This document shows, piece by piece, positions 7,546 through 15,585 of a stretch of DNA of 46,756 nt. The position numbers and the translations under genes are program-made. How positions within the stretch are numbered: the stretch's first letter is position 1; each line of letters begins with the position of its first letter. The stretch comes from Actinomycetota bacterium (GTDB taxonomy: Bacteria; Actinomycetota; Acidimicrobiia; Acidimicrobiales; Acidimicrobilacustridaceae), in the NCBI GenBank assembly GCA_026393455.1, contig JAPLAE010000107.1:1-46756 (forward strand), given 5' to 3'. The notes under the pieces were generated by a model. That model saw only the letters and a list, made by a program, of their open reading frames with translations. It did no database searches and was not told the DNA's origin.

Positions 7546-9345
7546 TCAGAGTCGTTCGGCATCTCTCGCTGCTTGTTCGGCTGCTGACAGTTGCGCATCG
7601 ATAATGGCGAGCCCGCCATCCCAAAAACGCGGATCGGCAAGATCGACACCGACGATGCGACCGAGTTCTTCGGGTGATTTCGAACCACCAGCGCGCAACA
7701 TATCGAGATAGGCCGGAACGAACGCATCGCCTTCGGTCTCGTACCGCGCGTAGACAGCGAGTGCGAGCAATTGCCCGTAGGCATAGGCGTAGACGTACCC
7801 AGGTGAGCCAATGAAGTGAGGGATGTAACTCCACCACGAGCGGTAACCCGGAGTGAGTTCCACTGCGTCGCCAAGCATGGCCCGCTGAGTGCTCTCCCAA
7901 GCGTCGGCGAAGTCTTCGGTCGACAACTCTCCGATTTCGCGCCGATGGGTATGCACGGCGTTCTCAAAACGATTCATGGCAATTTGGCGGAAGACCGTGG
8001 CGATCTGACCTTCAAGACTCTCGGCCAAGAGAGCAAGGCGGGCGTTCGGATCTGTGGTGTCAGAGAGGAGTCGACCAAAGGTGACTGTTTCGCCAAAGAC
8101 CGATGCCGTCTCGGCGAGCGTGAGCGGCGTCGACTGGTGGAACACGCCTTGTTCGCGCGCGAGATAGGCATGGAGGCCGTGGCCGAGTTCATGGGCAAGA
8201 GTGAGAACGTCGCGGCGGCGACTGGTCCAGTTCAGCAACAGGAATGGGTGCGCGCTTGGGACGGTATAGGCGCAGAACGCACCCGGCCGTTTACCGGGCC
8301 GAACAGGCGCATCGATCCAGTTCTCGTCGATAAATGTCTTCACTACGCCGGCTAACTCGCTCGAGAATGAACCGTAGGAGTCAAGAACGATGGCGGTGGC
8401 CTCTGACCACGAGAACTCTTCTTCGACCGAGGCGACCGACGCATTGCGGTCGTAATCGGCGATGCGATCAACGCCAAGAAGCTGTGCCTTCAACCGGTAC
8501 CAACGCTGGGGGATGTCGCAGCGATCGACGACCGCATCGACGAGTGCTTGCACCGAGGAATCGCTCGCTTGGTTGGCAAGGTTTCGGCTCGCGACCCATG
8601 ACGAGTACGAACGGAGTCGATCGTCCGTGGTCTTGTCGGCCATCAACGTGTTGAACACATAGGCACGGGTTCGTAACCCGGGCTCGAGGGCGACGGTGAT
8701 TGCGTCAGCAGCGATACGGCGATTGTCACGATCCGGCGAGCCCAAACGCGAAAGCCCTTGTTCAAGACTTGTGGGCCCTTCAGGGAGTTCGACGACAATG
8801 GCGGAACTCAGTTCGTCAAAAAGTCGACTCCATGCCGAAGAACTCGTGACGTCCTTCTCGACCAAGATCTTTTCTTCCGGCTCGGTCAGCAAATGCGGTC
8901 GATAGCGACGAGCCGACTCAAGGTAGTAACGACAGAATCCGAGTTCTTCAGACTCAAGCAGTACTGAAGCGCGTTGTTCGGGGACCTCAGCCCATTCCAA
9001 TTCAAGAAAGATCAATCGAGTCGACAATTCCTTCGCTTGCTCTTGAAACTTCTGCATGGCTGCGCCACGCGCTGGGTCTGACGTATCGACCGAGAACCGC
9101 AGCGACACCCATGAACCAGCGCGACCAAGTCGATCCTGAATCTCAGCCAGTGTCGACATAGCGCTCACAAGTTCCGGCACTTCGAGTTCGGCGATCCGAC
9201 CCCGCCATTGCTCGAGTTCACCAGTGAGGACTTCAGCCTGATCAAGAAGTTGGTTGACGCCCTCTTGGCCTTTGCCTTCGACTAACGGATCGAGGTTCCA
9301 GGCAATATCGGCAGCGGTGAGATCAGCATCTTCTTGCACGGTCAT
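7546..9345 (-). CDS. M3-family oligoendopeptidase (PepF-like)
   Basis: The predicted cytoplasmic zinc metallopeptidase of 599 aa belongs to the M3 clan (oligoendopeptidase F), a family that cleaves short peptides. The zinc motif HELGH is at 385-389 in the context LAHELGHGLHAYLA, and the expected downstream glutamate lies in the TLAETASVFGE segment. Length agrees with PepF proteins. The ATG at 9345 is preferred over an in-frame GTG at 9351 because a TAGCGT -10 box ends 6 nt before the ATG, the spacing of a leaderless transcript. No signal peptide is present. It converges with the monooxygenase to its left; the SRPBCC gene lies 27 bp upstream in the same direction. Confidence 0.92.
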   Translation of the reverse strand: MTVQEDADLTAADIAWNLDPLVEGKGQEGVNQLLDQAEVLTGELEQWRGRIAELEVPELVSAMSTLAEIQDRLGRAGSWVSLRFSVDTSDPARGAAMQKFQEQAKELSTRLIFLELEWAEVPEQRASVLLESEELGFCRYYLESARRYRPHLLTEPEEKILVEKDVTSSSAWSRLFDELSSAIVVELPEGPTSLEQGLSRLGSPDRDNRRIAADAITVALEPGLRTRAYVFNTLMADKTTDDRLRSYSSWVASRNLANQASDSSVQALVDAVVDRCDIPQRWYRLKAQLLGVDRIADYDRNASVASVEEEFSWSEATAIVLDSYGSFSSELAGVVKTFIDENWIDAPVRPGKRPGAFCAYTVPSAHPFLLLNWTSRRRDVLTLAHELGHGLHAYLAREQGVFHQSTPLTLAETASVFGETVTFGRLLSDTTDPNARLALLAESLEGQIATVFRQIAMNRFENAVHTHRREIGELSTEDFADAWESTQRAMLGDAVELTPGYRSWWSYIPHFIGSPGYVYAYAYGQLLALAVYARYETEGDAFVPAYLDMLRAGGSKSPEELGRIVGVDLADPRFWDGGLAIIDAQLSAAEQAARDAERL

Positions 9346-9351
9346 AGCCAC

Positions 9352-9357
9352 ACGCTA
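9352..9357 (-). promoter_or_regulatory. -10 box, leaderless start of oligopeptidase
   Basis: TAGCGT on the minus strand ends 6 nt before the ATG at 9345. No Shine-Dalgarno is present between them, so transcription probably begins at the start codon. Confidence 0.5.
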
Positions 9358-9372
9358 CGGAAGCGCGAGACC

Positions 9373-9798
9373 TCATTCCACTAGCGAGCGAAGAGTTTCT
9401 TTCGAGGCTTCGATTTCGTCGGCCAGAAGGCGCTCGAAGAGCCCCGCCCCGAACGAGCCGCCGTAATGAAGTCCCATCGTCAATCGGGCACCAGTACCTA
9501 TCGGCTCGATGACAGCATCGAGCACCCATGGTGAATGGCTGCGACCGTCGGTTTCTTCCCGCTCGAATCGGATGTGGCCCGGATCATCGAATGTGCGGAT
9601 CATGCGCAGACGTTTCGACCGGGCAATAGGACCGACCTTGGCCCGAAGTTCAACGGCCCAGGCACTTGGGTCGCTCCCCTGCTCGCTTTGAGCATGCGGC
9701 ACAATCGTCAGCCACTCTGGATACCGACTGAGGTCACCAACCCACGTCCGCAATTTTTCGATCGTGCAGGCTGCATCGAGGGTTGCGGTTAGATCCAT
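9373..9798 (-). CDS. SRPBCC-family (polyketide cyclase/START-like) protein
   Basis: Small 141-aa protein with the helix-grip pattern: an opening strand MDLTATLDAACTIEKL, then WVGDLSRYPEWL, a run of beta strands, and a long C-terminal helix (FGAGLFERLLADEIEASKETLRSL). SRPBCC proteins enclose a hydrophobic ligand, but ligand and function vary widely and cannot be assigned here. The start at 9798 has a GGGGAA block just before it. The frame reaches a TTG at 9816, which I reject as weaker. It lies upstream of, and in the same direction as, the oligopeptidase, and just downstream of thiQ, with 27-nt gaps on both sides. Confidence 0.75.
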   Translation of the reverse strand: MDLTATLDAACTIEKLRTWVGDLSRYPEWLTIVPHAQSEQGSDPSAWAVELRAKVGPIARSKRLRMIRTFDDPGHIRFEREETDGRSHSPWVLDAVIEPIGTGARLTMGLHYGGSFGAGLFERLLADEIEASKETLRSLVE

Positions 9799-9825
9799 TT
9801 CCCCATTGTGTCGCAACTGCTGCAG

Positions 9826-10551
9826 TTAGCGGTGACCGAGCAATTGGGCGACGTGCGTCGTCGCCGGATGTGCATCAAGAATCGCAGGAGTATCGAGTTG
9901 CACCAGTTGCCCGTGGTCGAGCACGGCGATGCGATCGGCCAGTTCGAAGGCCTCCGAGCGGTCATGGGTGACATACACGACAGCGAGTCCAAGCCGATCG
10001 ATGAGATCTACGAGTTCAGAGACGAGTCGGTCGCGCAACACACGATCCAGCGATCCCATCGGCTCATCGAGAAGCAGGAGCAGAGGCGAGGGCGCAATCG
10101 TGCGAGCCAGGGCAACTCGTTGCCGTTCTCCACCAGACAGCGAAGCGATATCTCGAGAACCGAAACCCGCCAAGCCCACGAGTTCAAGCACCTCGGCAAC
10201 CCTTTCACTGCGATCGGGCTTGGGCATCTTGGCCATTCGCAATCCGAATGACACGTTGTCGGCAACATCGAGGTGCGGAAACAGCGCGTGCTCTTGAAAC
10301 ATCAATCCGATACCGCGCAAATGCGCTGGGGTTTTTGTGATGTCGACCCCGTCGAGAACAACGTTGCCCGCGCTCACAGATTGAAGACCAGAAATCGCAC
10401 GCAGCAACGTGGTCTTCCCCGATCCCGAAGATCCGAGCACTGCAATCACCTCACCAGCGGCCACGTCGAACGAGACATCGCATAACGCTTCGGCGGTCGA
10501 ATTCGAGTGACGAACGGAGACATGATCGATCGACAGGAATGCACTATCCAT
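9826..10551 (-). CDS. thiQ: Thiamine ABC transporter, ATP-binding protein
   Basis: ATPase of 241 aa that energises thiamine (or thiamine phosphate) uptake with ThiP and ThiB. Walker A GSSGSGKT is at 40-47, the ABC signature LSGGERQRVAL at 138-148, and the Walker B/D-loop segment LLLLLDEPMGSLD follows at about 157-169. The start codon is one base after the ThiP stop codon, so the two genes are translationally coupled. The protein alone would fit the Fe/thiamine/putrescine importer class. The thiamine call comes from the TPP riboswitch and the thiamine pyrophosphokinase at the head of the operon. Confidence 0.85.
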   Translation of the reverse strand: MDSAFLSIDHVSVRHSNSTAEALCDVSFDVAAGEVIAVLGSSGSGKTTLLRAISGLQSVSAGNVVLDGVDITKTPAHLRGIGLMFQEHALFPHLDVADNVSFGLRMAKMPKPDRSERVAEVLELVGLAGFGSRDIASLSGGERQRVALARTIAPSPLLLLLDEPMGSLDRVLRDRLVSELVDLIDRLGLAVVYVTHDRSEAFELADRIAVLDHGQLVQLDTPAILDAHPATTHVAQLLGHR

Positions 10552-10552
10552 T

Positions 10553-12226
10553 TCAGAACTCCGAAACGCCGGCGGGGCGGAAACGATCGATGACTGTTAC
10601 GACCACAACGGTCAACACCATGAGAATTGTCGACATGGCCATTGCTTGACCGAAGTTGTAGTCGCCTGGACGACCAAGGGCGCGGTAAATCGCAATCGGC
10701 ATGGTTGGACGATCGGGACGAGCCAGAAACGCCGTCGCTCCGAACTCACCCAGCGAAACGGCGAAGGCGAAACCGGCTGCGGCGGCAAGTGCCCGACCGA
10801 CAATTGGAACATCGATGGTCCACCAGACTCGACGAGGTGATGCTCCGAGTATCGATGCGGCTTCCCTCAGGCGTGGGTCAATCGACCGCAACCCCGGCAC
10901 CAACAATCGGACGACAAACGGCAAGGCCACGATCGCATGGGCGATGGGAATCAGTAACAGCGACGAGCGGAGGTTCAACGGAGGCTCGTCGAACACGATG
11001 AGAAATCCAAAACCTACGGTCACTGCAGAAGTTCCGAGCGGAATCATGAGCGCCGTATCGGTCCAGCGGCTGAACCTTGACGAGCCCATAGAGCCGTCAC
11101 CAACGATCGCCCACGCAGCACTGAGGCCTAGTGCCAACGCAATCACTGTCGCTATCGATGCGAACAGTAACGAATTCCCTATGGCGTCGATTGGGGGAAC
11201 GAACGACGTAGACCCTCCTCTGCTGTCAGTGAGGGCTTGATAGAAGCCAAGCCCCCATCCGCTAGGTGTCGAAAAGGAACGAACAACAAGCAGACCCAAC
11301 GGAACACCAAAAAGCACCGCCATAGACAGAAGATTTGAACGAATGAGCCAGCGTTGCGCTGAGGTTCCTGCGGAGCGCTCTGTCTCGGATGTTGAACGTT
11401 GCTCCAAAAGTACCGACCTTCGGCGCTGGGAACGTCCGAACCACATCAAAATTGCAACCACGACAACAAGTTGAACAATGGCGAGCACTGCTGCGATATC
11501 GAGATGAAGAAATTTCGCGGTTTGGTCGTAAATCTCAACCTCGAGCGTTCGATGACTGATGCCACCGAGGATGAGGACAATCCCGAACGAAGTGAAACTA
11601 AAAAGGAACACGATCGACGCGGCGGCCGCGACCGATGACCGGATCAGAGGCCACGTGATGTCGACGAATACTCTCCGCGGAGCAGCTCCCAAGGCGCGAG
11701 CCGATTCTTCGAGACGCGGATCAATCGTTGACCATGTCGCCCCAACCGTGCGCACCACTACGGCGTAGTTGAAAAACACATGTGCGATAAGAATCGCCCA
11801 GACAGTTCCGTTGAGATCGACCCCTATGAGTCCTCCCCCGCCCACGACACCAAGCATCGAGACAGCGACGACGACCGTTGGAAGCACGAAGGGCACAAGG
11901 AGCGCAGACCACAACACCCGCTTCCCCTTGAATCGATAGCGAGCAAACATCGCCGCCGCTGGAAGCGCAAGGACTACACAAAGAACTGTGGACGCAATCG
12001 ACTCCCACAGCGTGAACCACAGCACTCGTCGCATCGAAGGGTCTGAGAAGACCTCGCCAAATACGGCGAAGTTCCACGTACCATGCGGACGCAATCCCCG
12101 AAGCAGGATTGCGAACACAGGCCAAGCGAAGAACACCCCCAGGAAAACAAGGGGTGGAGTCGCCGCAACAAGTCGCCAGAACGCGCTTCGTCGCTTGCTT
12201 CCCCGAGACTCTGAGGCAGAGACCAT
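10553..12226 (-). CDS. thiP: Thiamine ABC transporter, permease
   Basis: Integral membrane permease of 557 aa formed from two fused binding-protein-dependent transport domains, as in ThiP and FbpB. Each half carries the EAA-type loop that docks on the ATPase: ARALGAAPRRVFVDITWP in the first and ASILGASPRRVWWTIDVP in the second. About twelve hydrophobic segments are visible. The start is taken as the ATG at 12226, which overlaps the thiB stop codon as TGATG; an in-frame ATG at 12247 would lie inside thiB. It follows the binding-protein gene and precedes the ATPase in one leftward operon. Confidence 0.87.
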   Translation of the reverse strand: MVSASESRGSKRRSAFWRLVAATPPLVFLGVFFAWPVFAILLRGLRPHGTWNFAVFGEVFSDPSMRRVLWFTLWESIASTVLCVVLALPAAAMFARYRFKGKRVLWSALLVPFVLPTVVVAVSMLGVVGGGGLIGVDLNGTVWAILIAHVFFNYAVVVRTVGATWSTIDPRLEESARALGAAPRRVFVDITWPLIRSSVAAAASIVFLFSFTSFGIVLILGGISHRTLEVEIYDQTAKFLHLDIAAVLAIVQLVVVVAILMWFGRSQRRRSVLLEQRSTSETERSAGTSAQRWLIRSNLLSMAVLFGVPLGLLVVRSFSTPSGWGLGFYQALTDSRGGSTSFVPPIDAIGNSLLFASIATVIALALGLSAAWAIVGDGSMGSSRFSRWTDTALMIPLGTSAVTVGFGFLIVFDEPPLNLRSSLLLIPIAHAIVALPFVVRLLVPGLRSIDPRLREAASILGASPRRVWWTIDVPIVGRALAAAAGFAFAVSLGEFGATAFLARPDRPTMPIAIYRALGRPGDYNFGQAMAMSTILMVLTVVVVTVIDRFRPAGVSEF

Positions 12227-13347
12227 CAGCGGAAGAGCGCCGACCATTGTGCGATCCAGCGATCGCGATTGGCTGCGACATCCGCGTAGGGCAGTGTCAG
12301 CGGATTCGCGACCGGCGCGGTGTACTTGGCGAATGTGTCAGGCAGTGGCGTACCCGTCACAACGGGATACACGTACATCTGTCCGGGTACGTCAGCTTGA
12401 AACGAACTGCCGAGCATGAACTCGAGAAAGGCTGCCGCCGCTCGAGGGTTTGCCGCTCCTCGGAGTATTCCCGCGAACTCTGTTTGTCGGTAACAGGTGT
12501 CGGTGATCACTCCCGTCGGAGAATCGTCCACTGCCAGAGATGTGTCTTCCACTTCTGCAGGAGGACTCGAGGCATAACTCACAACAAGTGAATGGTCGCC
12601 CTTTCCGCTCCCGCCAGAGAAACTGCCGTAATACGCGGTTTCCCAACTATCGACAACGCTCACACCGTTAGCTTTCAGTTGCTTCCAGTACGAAAGCCAC
12701 TTGGCATTCGCTGAGCCATCATCGCCGCCACCAAATCTGGCGATGGTTGCAAGCATGAAAGCCAGTCCTGGCGTTGACGTCGCAGGATCTTCGACAACAA
12801 ACTCGTTTTTCACGGAAGCCTGCGTGAGTCCATCGAAGGTTGTCGGAATCTTGATCGCGGATTTTGTGAACGCTCCACGATCAAAGTTCACGCAGACATC
12901 GCCATGATCGATGGGCGTTGCCATGCCCGAAGTATCGAGCACGTAGGACTGATCAGCTCCGCTCAAACGCTGCGGCGTGTACGCCTGAAGTAAGTTGTTC
13001 TCAAGAACAGAACCCAAAAGATTTTCGTCGAATCCGAAAATCACGTCGGCCACGGGATTCCCGGCGGTAAGAATTGCTGCATTCGTCATCGCAACCGCGT
13101 CGCCAGACGCGATCAGTTCGACTTTCACATTTGTTGCTGTCTCAAACTCGTCCAATACCGCTTGGGTCACTGCAAACGAATCATGAGTCAGCACCCGCAA
13201 CGTCACCGGCGTGTCGAAGTGCGGGAGTGCGCCGTTCACGAGAACAGGGGAAACGCTCGCAGTGGGTTTCGAGGACGAGCCCGAAGATCCACAGGCCCCA
13301 GCGAGTACGGCAAGGGCAAGAGCAACAACAACAAACGACCGCTTCAT
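12226..13347 (-). CDS. thiB: Thiamine-binding lipoprotein of ABC transporter
   Basis: Solute-binding protein of 373 aa that would capture thiamine or its phosphates outside the membrane. It has a lipoprotein-type signal (VLAGAC, Cys19) and a Ser-rich linker. The mature start TPVTLRVLTHDSFAVTQ and the segment PVADVIFGFDENLL match ThiB family proteins (VLTYDSF and ADVVLGLDNNLL type). The ATG at 13347 shares a base with the thiN stop codon (TGATG); a TTG at 13350 is rejected. It follows the kinase in the TPP-riboswitch-controlled operon, supporting thiamine over iron as ligand. Confidence 0.87.
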   Translation of the reverse strand: MKRSFVVVALALAVLAGACGSSGSSSKPTASVSPVLVNGALPHFDTPVTLRVLTHDSFAVTQAVLDEFETATNVKVELIASGDAVAMTNAAILTAGNPVADVIFGFDENLLGSVLENNLLQAYTPQRLSGADQSYVLDTSGMATPIDHGDVCVNFDRGAFTKSAIKIPTTFDGLTQASVKNEFVVEDPATSTPGLAFMLATIARFGGGDDGSANAKWLSYWKQLKANGVSVVDSWETAYYGSFSGGSGKGDHSLVVSYASSPPAEVEDTSLAVDDSPTGVITDTCYRQTEFAGILRGAANPRAAAAFLEFMLGSSFQADVPGQMYVYPVVTGTPLPDTFAKYTAPVANPLTLPYADVAANRDRWIAQWSALFR

Positions 13348-14045
13348 CAATTCTCTCCATCTTCACTGACAAGAAGTTCGGGACCTGGACGTACTACGAG
13401 CACAGTGCCCGATTCGAGAGAAACAGTGGCCTCACGAGCGAGCAGGACATTGCTGACACCGCGCGTGGTGCCCGCCTTCAACGTTTCGCCCCGGAGTGGA
13501 TACTCAAGCCCTTCAGTACGCACGCCTGTCGCGTCACCGTGCAGAGGAAGGATTGTGACGACATCGCCAGGCGCCCCCACAAAGGTCACGCCTCCCCCGC
13601 CATGTACGACTGAAACCAGCGCAGAGTCGAGAATGGCGTGCATTGAGATATGCGCGTATGCCGACGATGCGATGACGAACGCGTTCGCAAGCGACTGATC
13701 AACGCGACCGCCATGTCCGCCCACAACCGTGACGACGCCAGCCCCTTCCCGAATCGCAACATCGATTGCGAGTTCGAGGTCAGTGGCATCCTTCGCTGCA
13801 GGATGACGTTCAACCCGAACGCCTGCGCCCTCTAATTGCTGAAGAAGCAGCGGCGGGATCGAATCAAAATCACCAACAACAATGTCGATCGAAAGGCCGG
13901 CGGCATGGGCATGAACGGCGCCAGAGTCTGCGGCAATCACGATCACGTCGTTACTCTCGAGCGCTGCAGCCAACCCGAGATCGGGCGCCACTCCACCCAT
14001 CACGATGATGGCGGCACGGGCTGCAATCTCATTCTGTTTCGACAT
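13347..14045 (-). CDS. thiN: Thiamine pyrophosphokinase
   Basis: This 232-aa enzyme is predicted to transfer pyrophosphate from ATP to thiamine, giving the active cofactor TPP. Family motifs are visible: AADSGA (38-43), GDFDSI (58-63) and KDATDLELA (85-93), followed by VVGGHGGRVDQSLAN, which lines the active site. The ATG at 14045 has an AGGTG Shine-Dalgarno 6 nt upstream; an in-frame GTG at 14054 is weaker. It is the first gene after the TPP riboswitch. Together with the downstream ABC transporter this makes a salvage unit: import thiamine, then pyrophosphorylate it. No thiamine biosynthesis gene lies in the window. Confidence 0.9.
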   Translation of the reverse strand: MSKQNEIAARAAIIVMGGVAPDLGLAAALESNDVIVIAADSGAVHAHAAGLSIDIVVGDFDSIPPLLLQQLEGAGVRVERHPAAKDATDLELAIDVAIREGAGVVTVVGGHGGRVDQSLANAFVIASSAYAHISMHAILDSALVSVVHGGGGVTFVGAPGDVVTILPLHGDATGVRTEGLEYPLRGETLKAGTTRGVSNVLLAREATVSLESGTVLVVRPGPELLVSEDGEN

Positions 14046-14101
14046 GTCGAGCACCTACGGCGGGACGACACGAACGAGCACAAACCAGCGTGAACCGAAA
14101 A

Positions 14102-14186
14102 CTTCCTTCGCCGGCATGACCCGGATCAGGTGCAACGGTCGGAAGAGATCGGCTCTTCCCTCTCAGCCCGGCCTCCCGGACTCCCG
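14102..14186 (-). ncRNA. TPP riboswitch (thi box)
   Basis: On the minus strand the region contains the two conserved halves of the thiamine pyrophosphate aptamer: GGGCTGAGAGG in the pyrimidine-sensor part, and CACCTGATCCGGGTCATGCC plus GCGAAGGAAG in the pyrophosphate-sensor and closing part. The variable hairpin between them is GGAAGAGCC-GATC-TCTTCC-like. It ends 56 nt before the thiN ATG. Binding of TPP is expected to lower expression of thiN-thiB-thiP-thiQ. The short gap to the start codon, with no clear terminator, suggests control of translation initiation. Confidence 0.93.
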
Positions 14187-14198
14187 TGTTCTTGTTCA

Positions 14199-14204
14199 AC
14201 CATA
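14199..14204 (-). promoter_or_regulatory. Putative -10 of the thi operon
   Basis: TATGGT on the minus strand would place the transcription start near 14192, a few bases before the TPP aptamer. No good -35 hexamer is visible 17 nt upstream. Confidence 0.4.
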
Positions 14205-14260
14205 CCCGCTCCGCTGTTCTGGTCGTCGGATCCAGGCCGTACAAAATCGCACCGGTCCCC

Positions 14261-14266
14261 TACGAT
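14261..14266 (+). promoter_or_regulatory. -10 box, leaderless start of acyl-CoA dehydrogenase
   Basis: TACGAT ends 6 nt before the ATG at 14273. There is no Shine-Dalgarno in between. It is divergent from the thi promoter about 60 bp away. Confidence 0.55.
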
Positions 14267-14272
14267 CGGGCC

Positions 14273-15421
14273 ATGCGCAGAACGATTTTCACCGAGGAAC
14301 ACGATCTGTTTCGTCAATCGGTTCGTACCTTCATTGAGCGCGAGGTTGCTCCCAATTTCGAACGGTGGGACAACGGCGGCATCGTTGATCGGACGCTGTT
14401 CACCGCTGCTGGTGCAGCAGGGTTTCTTGGAATCGACGCACCCGAGCAATTTGGTGGCGGAGGTGTCGAAGACTTTCGCTACAACACCATCATCAACGAA
14501 GAATTCGCCTATTCCGGCTTTGCGCCGGCCGGTCTTGGCATCACCCTTCATAACGATGTTTGCCTTCCGTATTTTCTTTCGTTGACGACAGAGGATCAGA
14601 AACAACGCTGGCTCCCCGGAATCTGTTCCGGTGAACTCATCACCGCAATTGCTATGACCGAACCTGGAATTGGTTCCGACCTTGCATCGATGTCCACGTC
14701 GGCAATCCGGGACGGTGACGACTATGTCGTCAATGGAGCAAAGACGTTCATCACCAATGGCATTAACGCTGATCTGGTGATCGTCGCAGTTAAGACAGAC
14801 CCCAAAGAGCGACACAAGGGAATGAGCTTGATCGTCATCGAGCGAGACACTCCTGGGTTCGAACGCGGTCGAAATCTCGAAAAGGTGGGACTGCACGCAC
14901 AAGACACCGCGGAACTTTTCTTTACCGACGCGCGCGTGCCGGCCGCCAATCTCCTCGGCAGCGAGGGAATGGGCTTTGCCCACCTCGTCGACAACCTTCC
15001 CCAGGAGCGACTTTCAATCGGCGTCAGTGCAGTCGCTGCAGCTCGGCAGGCTCTGCGATGGACACTCGAGTACACCCACGACCGCACGGCTTTTGGGCAG
15101 CCAATCGCCACCTTCCAGAACTCACGATTCGTGCTCGCAGAAATCGCCACCGAGGTTGAAATCGCCGAAGTATTTCTCGATAGATGCATCGAGGCGCTCA
15201 ACGCCAATGAACTCACCGTTGAAGAGGCTGCGATGGCGAAGTGGTGGACAACCGAACTTCAAAAACGGGTCGTCGACTCGTGCGTACAACTCCACGGGGG
15301 CTACGGCTACATGCTCGAGTACCCGATTGCTCGGGCCTACATCGATGCCCGGATTCAAACCATTTACGGCGGAACCACCGAAATCATGAAAGAAATCATC
15401 GGGCGATCCTTGCGGCCCTGA
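14273..15421 (+). CDS. Acyl-CoA dehydrogenase family protein
   Basis: Predicted FAD flavoenzyme of 382 aa catalysing alpha,beta-dehydrogenation of an acyl-CoA thioester. It begins with the helical FTEEHDLFRQSVRTF domain. It has the FAD-contact segment AIAMTEPGIGSDL, the FITNG strand, the NLPQERLSIG helix and the AFGQPI and QLHGGYGYMLEYP segments near the C-terminus. Near the end it reads IYGGTTEIMKEIIGRS. The Glu that acts as catalytic base in short/medium-chain enzymes (YEGT) is Gly here, as in long-chain and isovaleryl types whose base sits elsewhere; I cannot place it with certainty. The start at 14273 is chosen over an upstream ATG at 14186 because the family N-terminus begins here and a TACGAT -10 lies 6 nt before it. 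The physiological substrate is unknown. Confidence 0.9.
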   Translation: MRRTIFTEEHDLFRQSVRTFIEREVAPNFERWDNGGIVDRTLFTAAGAAGFLGIDAPEQFGGGGVEDFRYNTIINEEFAYSGFAPAGLGITLHNDVCLPYFLSLTTEDQKQRWLPGICSGELITAIAMTEPGIGSDLASMSTSAIRDGDDYVVNGAKTFITNGINADLVIVAVKTDPKERHKGMSLIVIERDTPGFERGRNLEKVGLHAQDTAELFFTDARVPAANLLGSEGMGFAHLVDNLPQERLSIGVSAVAAARQALRWTLEYTHDRTAFGQPIATFQNSRFVLAEIATEVEIAEVFLDRCIEALNANELTVEEAAMAKWWTTELQKRVVDSCVQLHGGYGYMLEYPIARAYIDARIQTIYGGTTEIMKEIIGRSLRP

Positions 15422-15456
15422 TCTCTGATCGATCGTCTTTCTCGTCCCGTTCCGCC

Positions 15457-15462
15457 TAGGCT
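15457..15462 (+). promoter_or_regulatory. -10 box, leaderless start of 38-aa protein
   Basis: TAGGCT ends 6 nt before the ATG at 15469, identical in sequence to the box before ftsH. It would drive the small protein and the overlapping membrane protein gene. Confidence 0.5.
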
Positions 15463-15468
15463 CTCTCC

Positions 15469-15585
15469 ATGATCCTTGTCGCGATCTTCGCCATCCTTGC
15501 TGTGGTCTGCATCGTTGCCTTTGCCAACCAGATCAGCCGACGCCGCCGTTACGAACGTGGCGAGTACGACCCCGACGACGTTTGA
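15469..15585 (+). CDS. Small single-pass membrane protein, 38 aa
   Basis: Short open frame encoding one hydrophobic helix (MILVAIFAILAVVCIVAF, residues 1-18), then a basic patch RRRRYER and an acidic end EYDPDDV. The arrangement predicts a single membrane segment with the charged tail in the cytoplasm (positive-inside rule). A TAGGCT -10 box 6 nt before the ATG and a 4-nt TTGA overlap with the next gene both support real expression. I recognise no family. Possible roles such as a partner of the following membrane protein are guesses. Confidence 0.6.
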   Translation: MILVAIFAILAVVCIVAFANQISRRRRYERGEYDPDDV

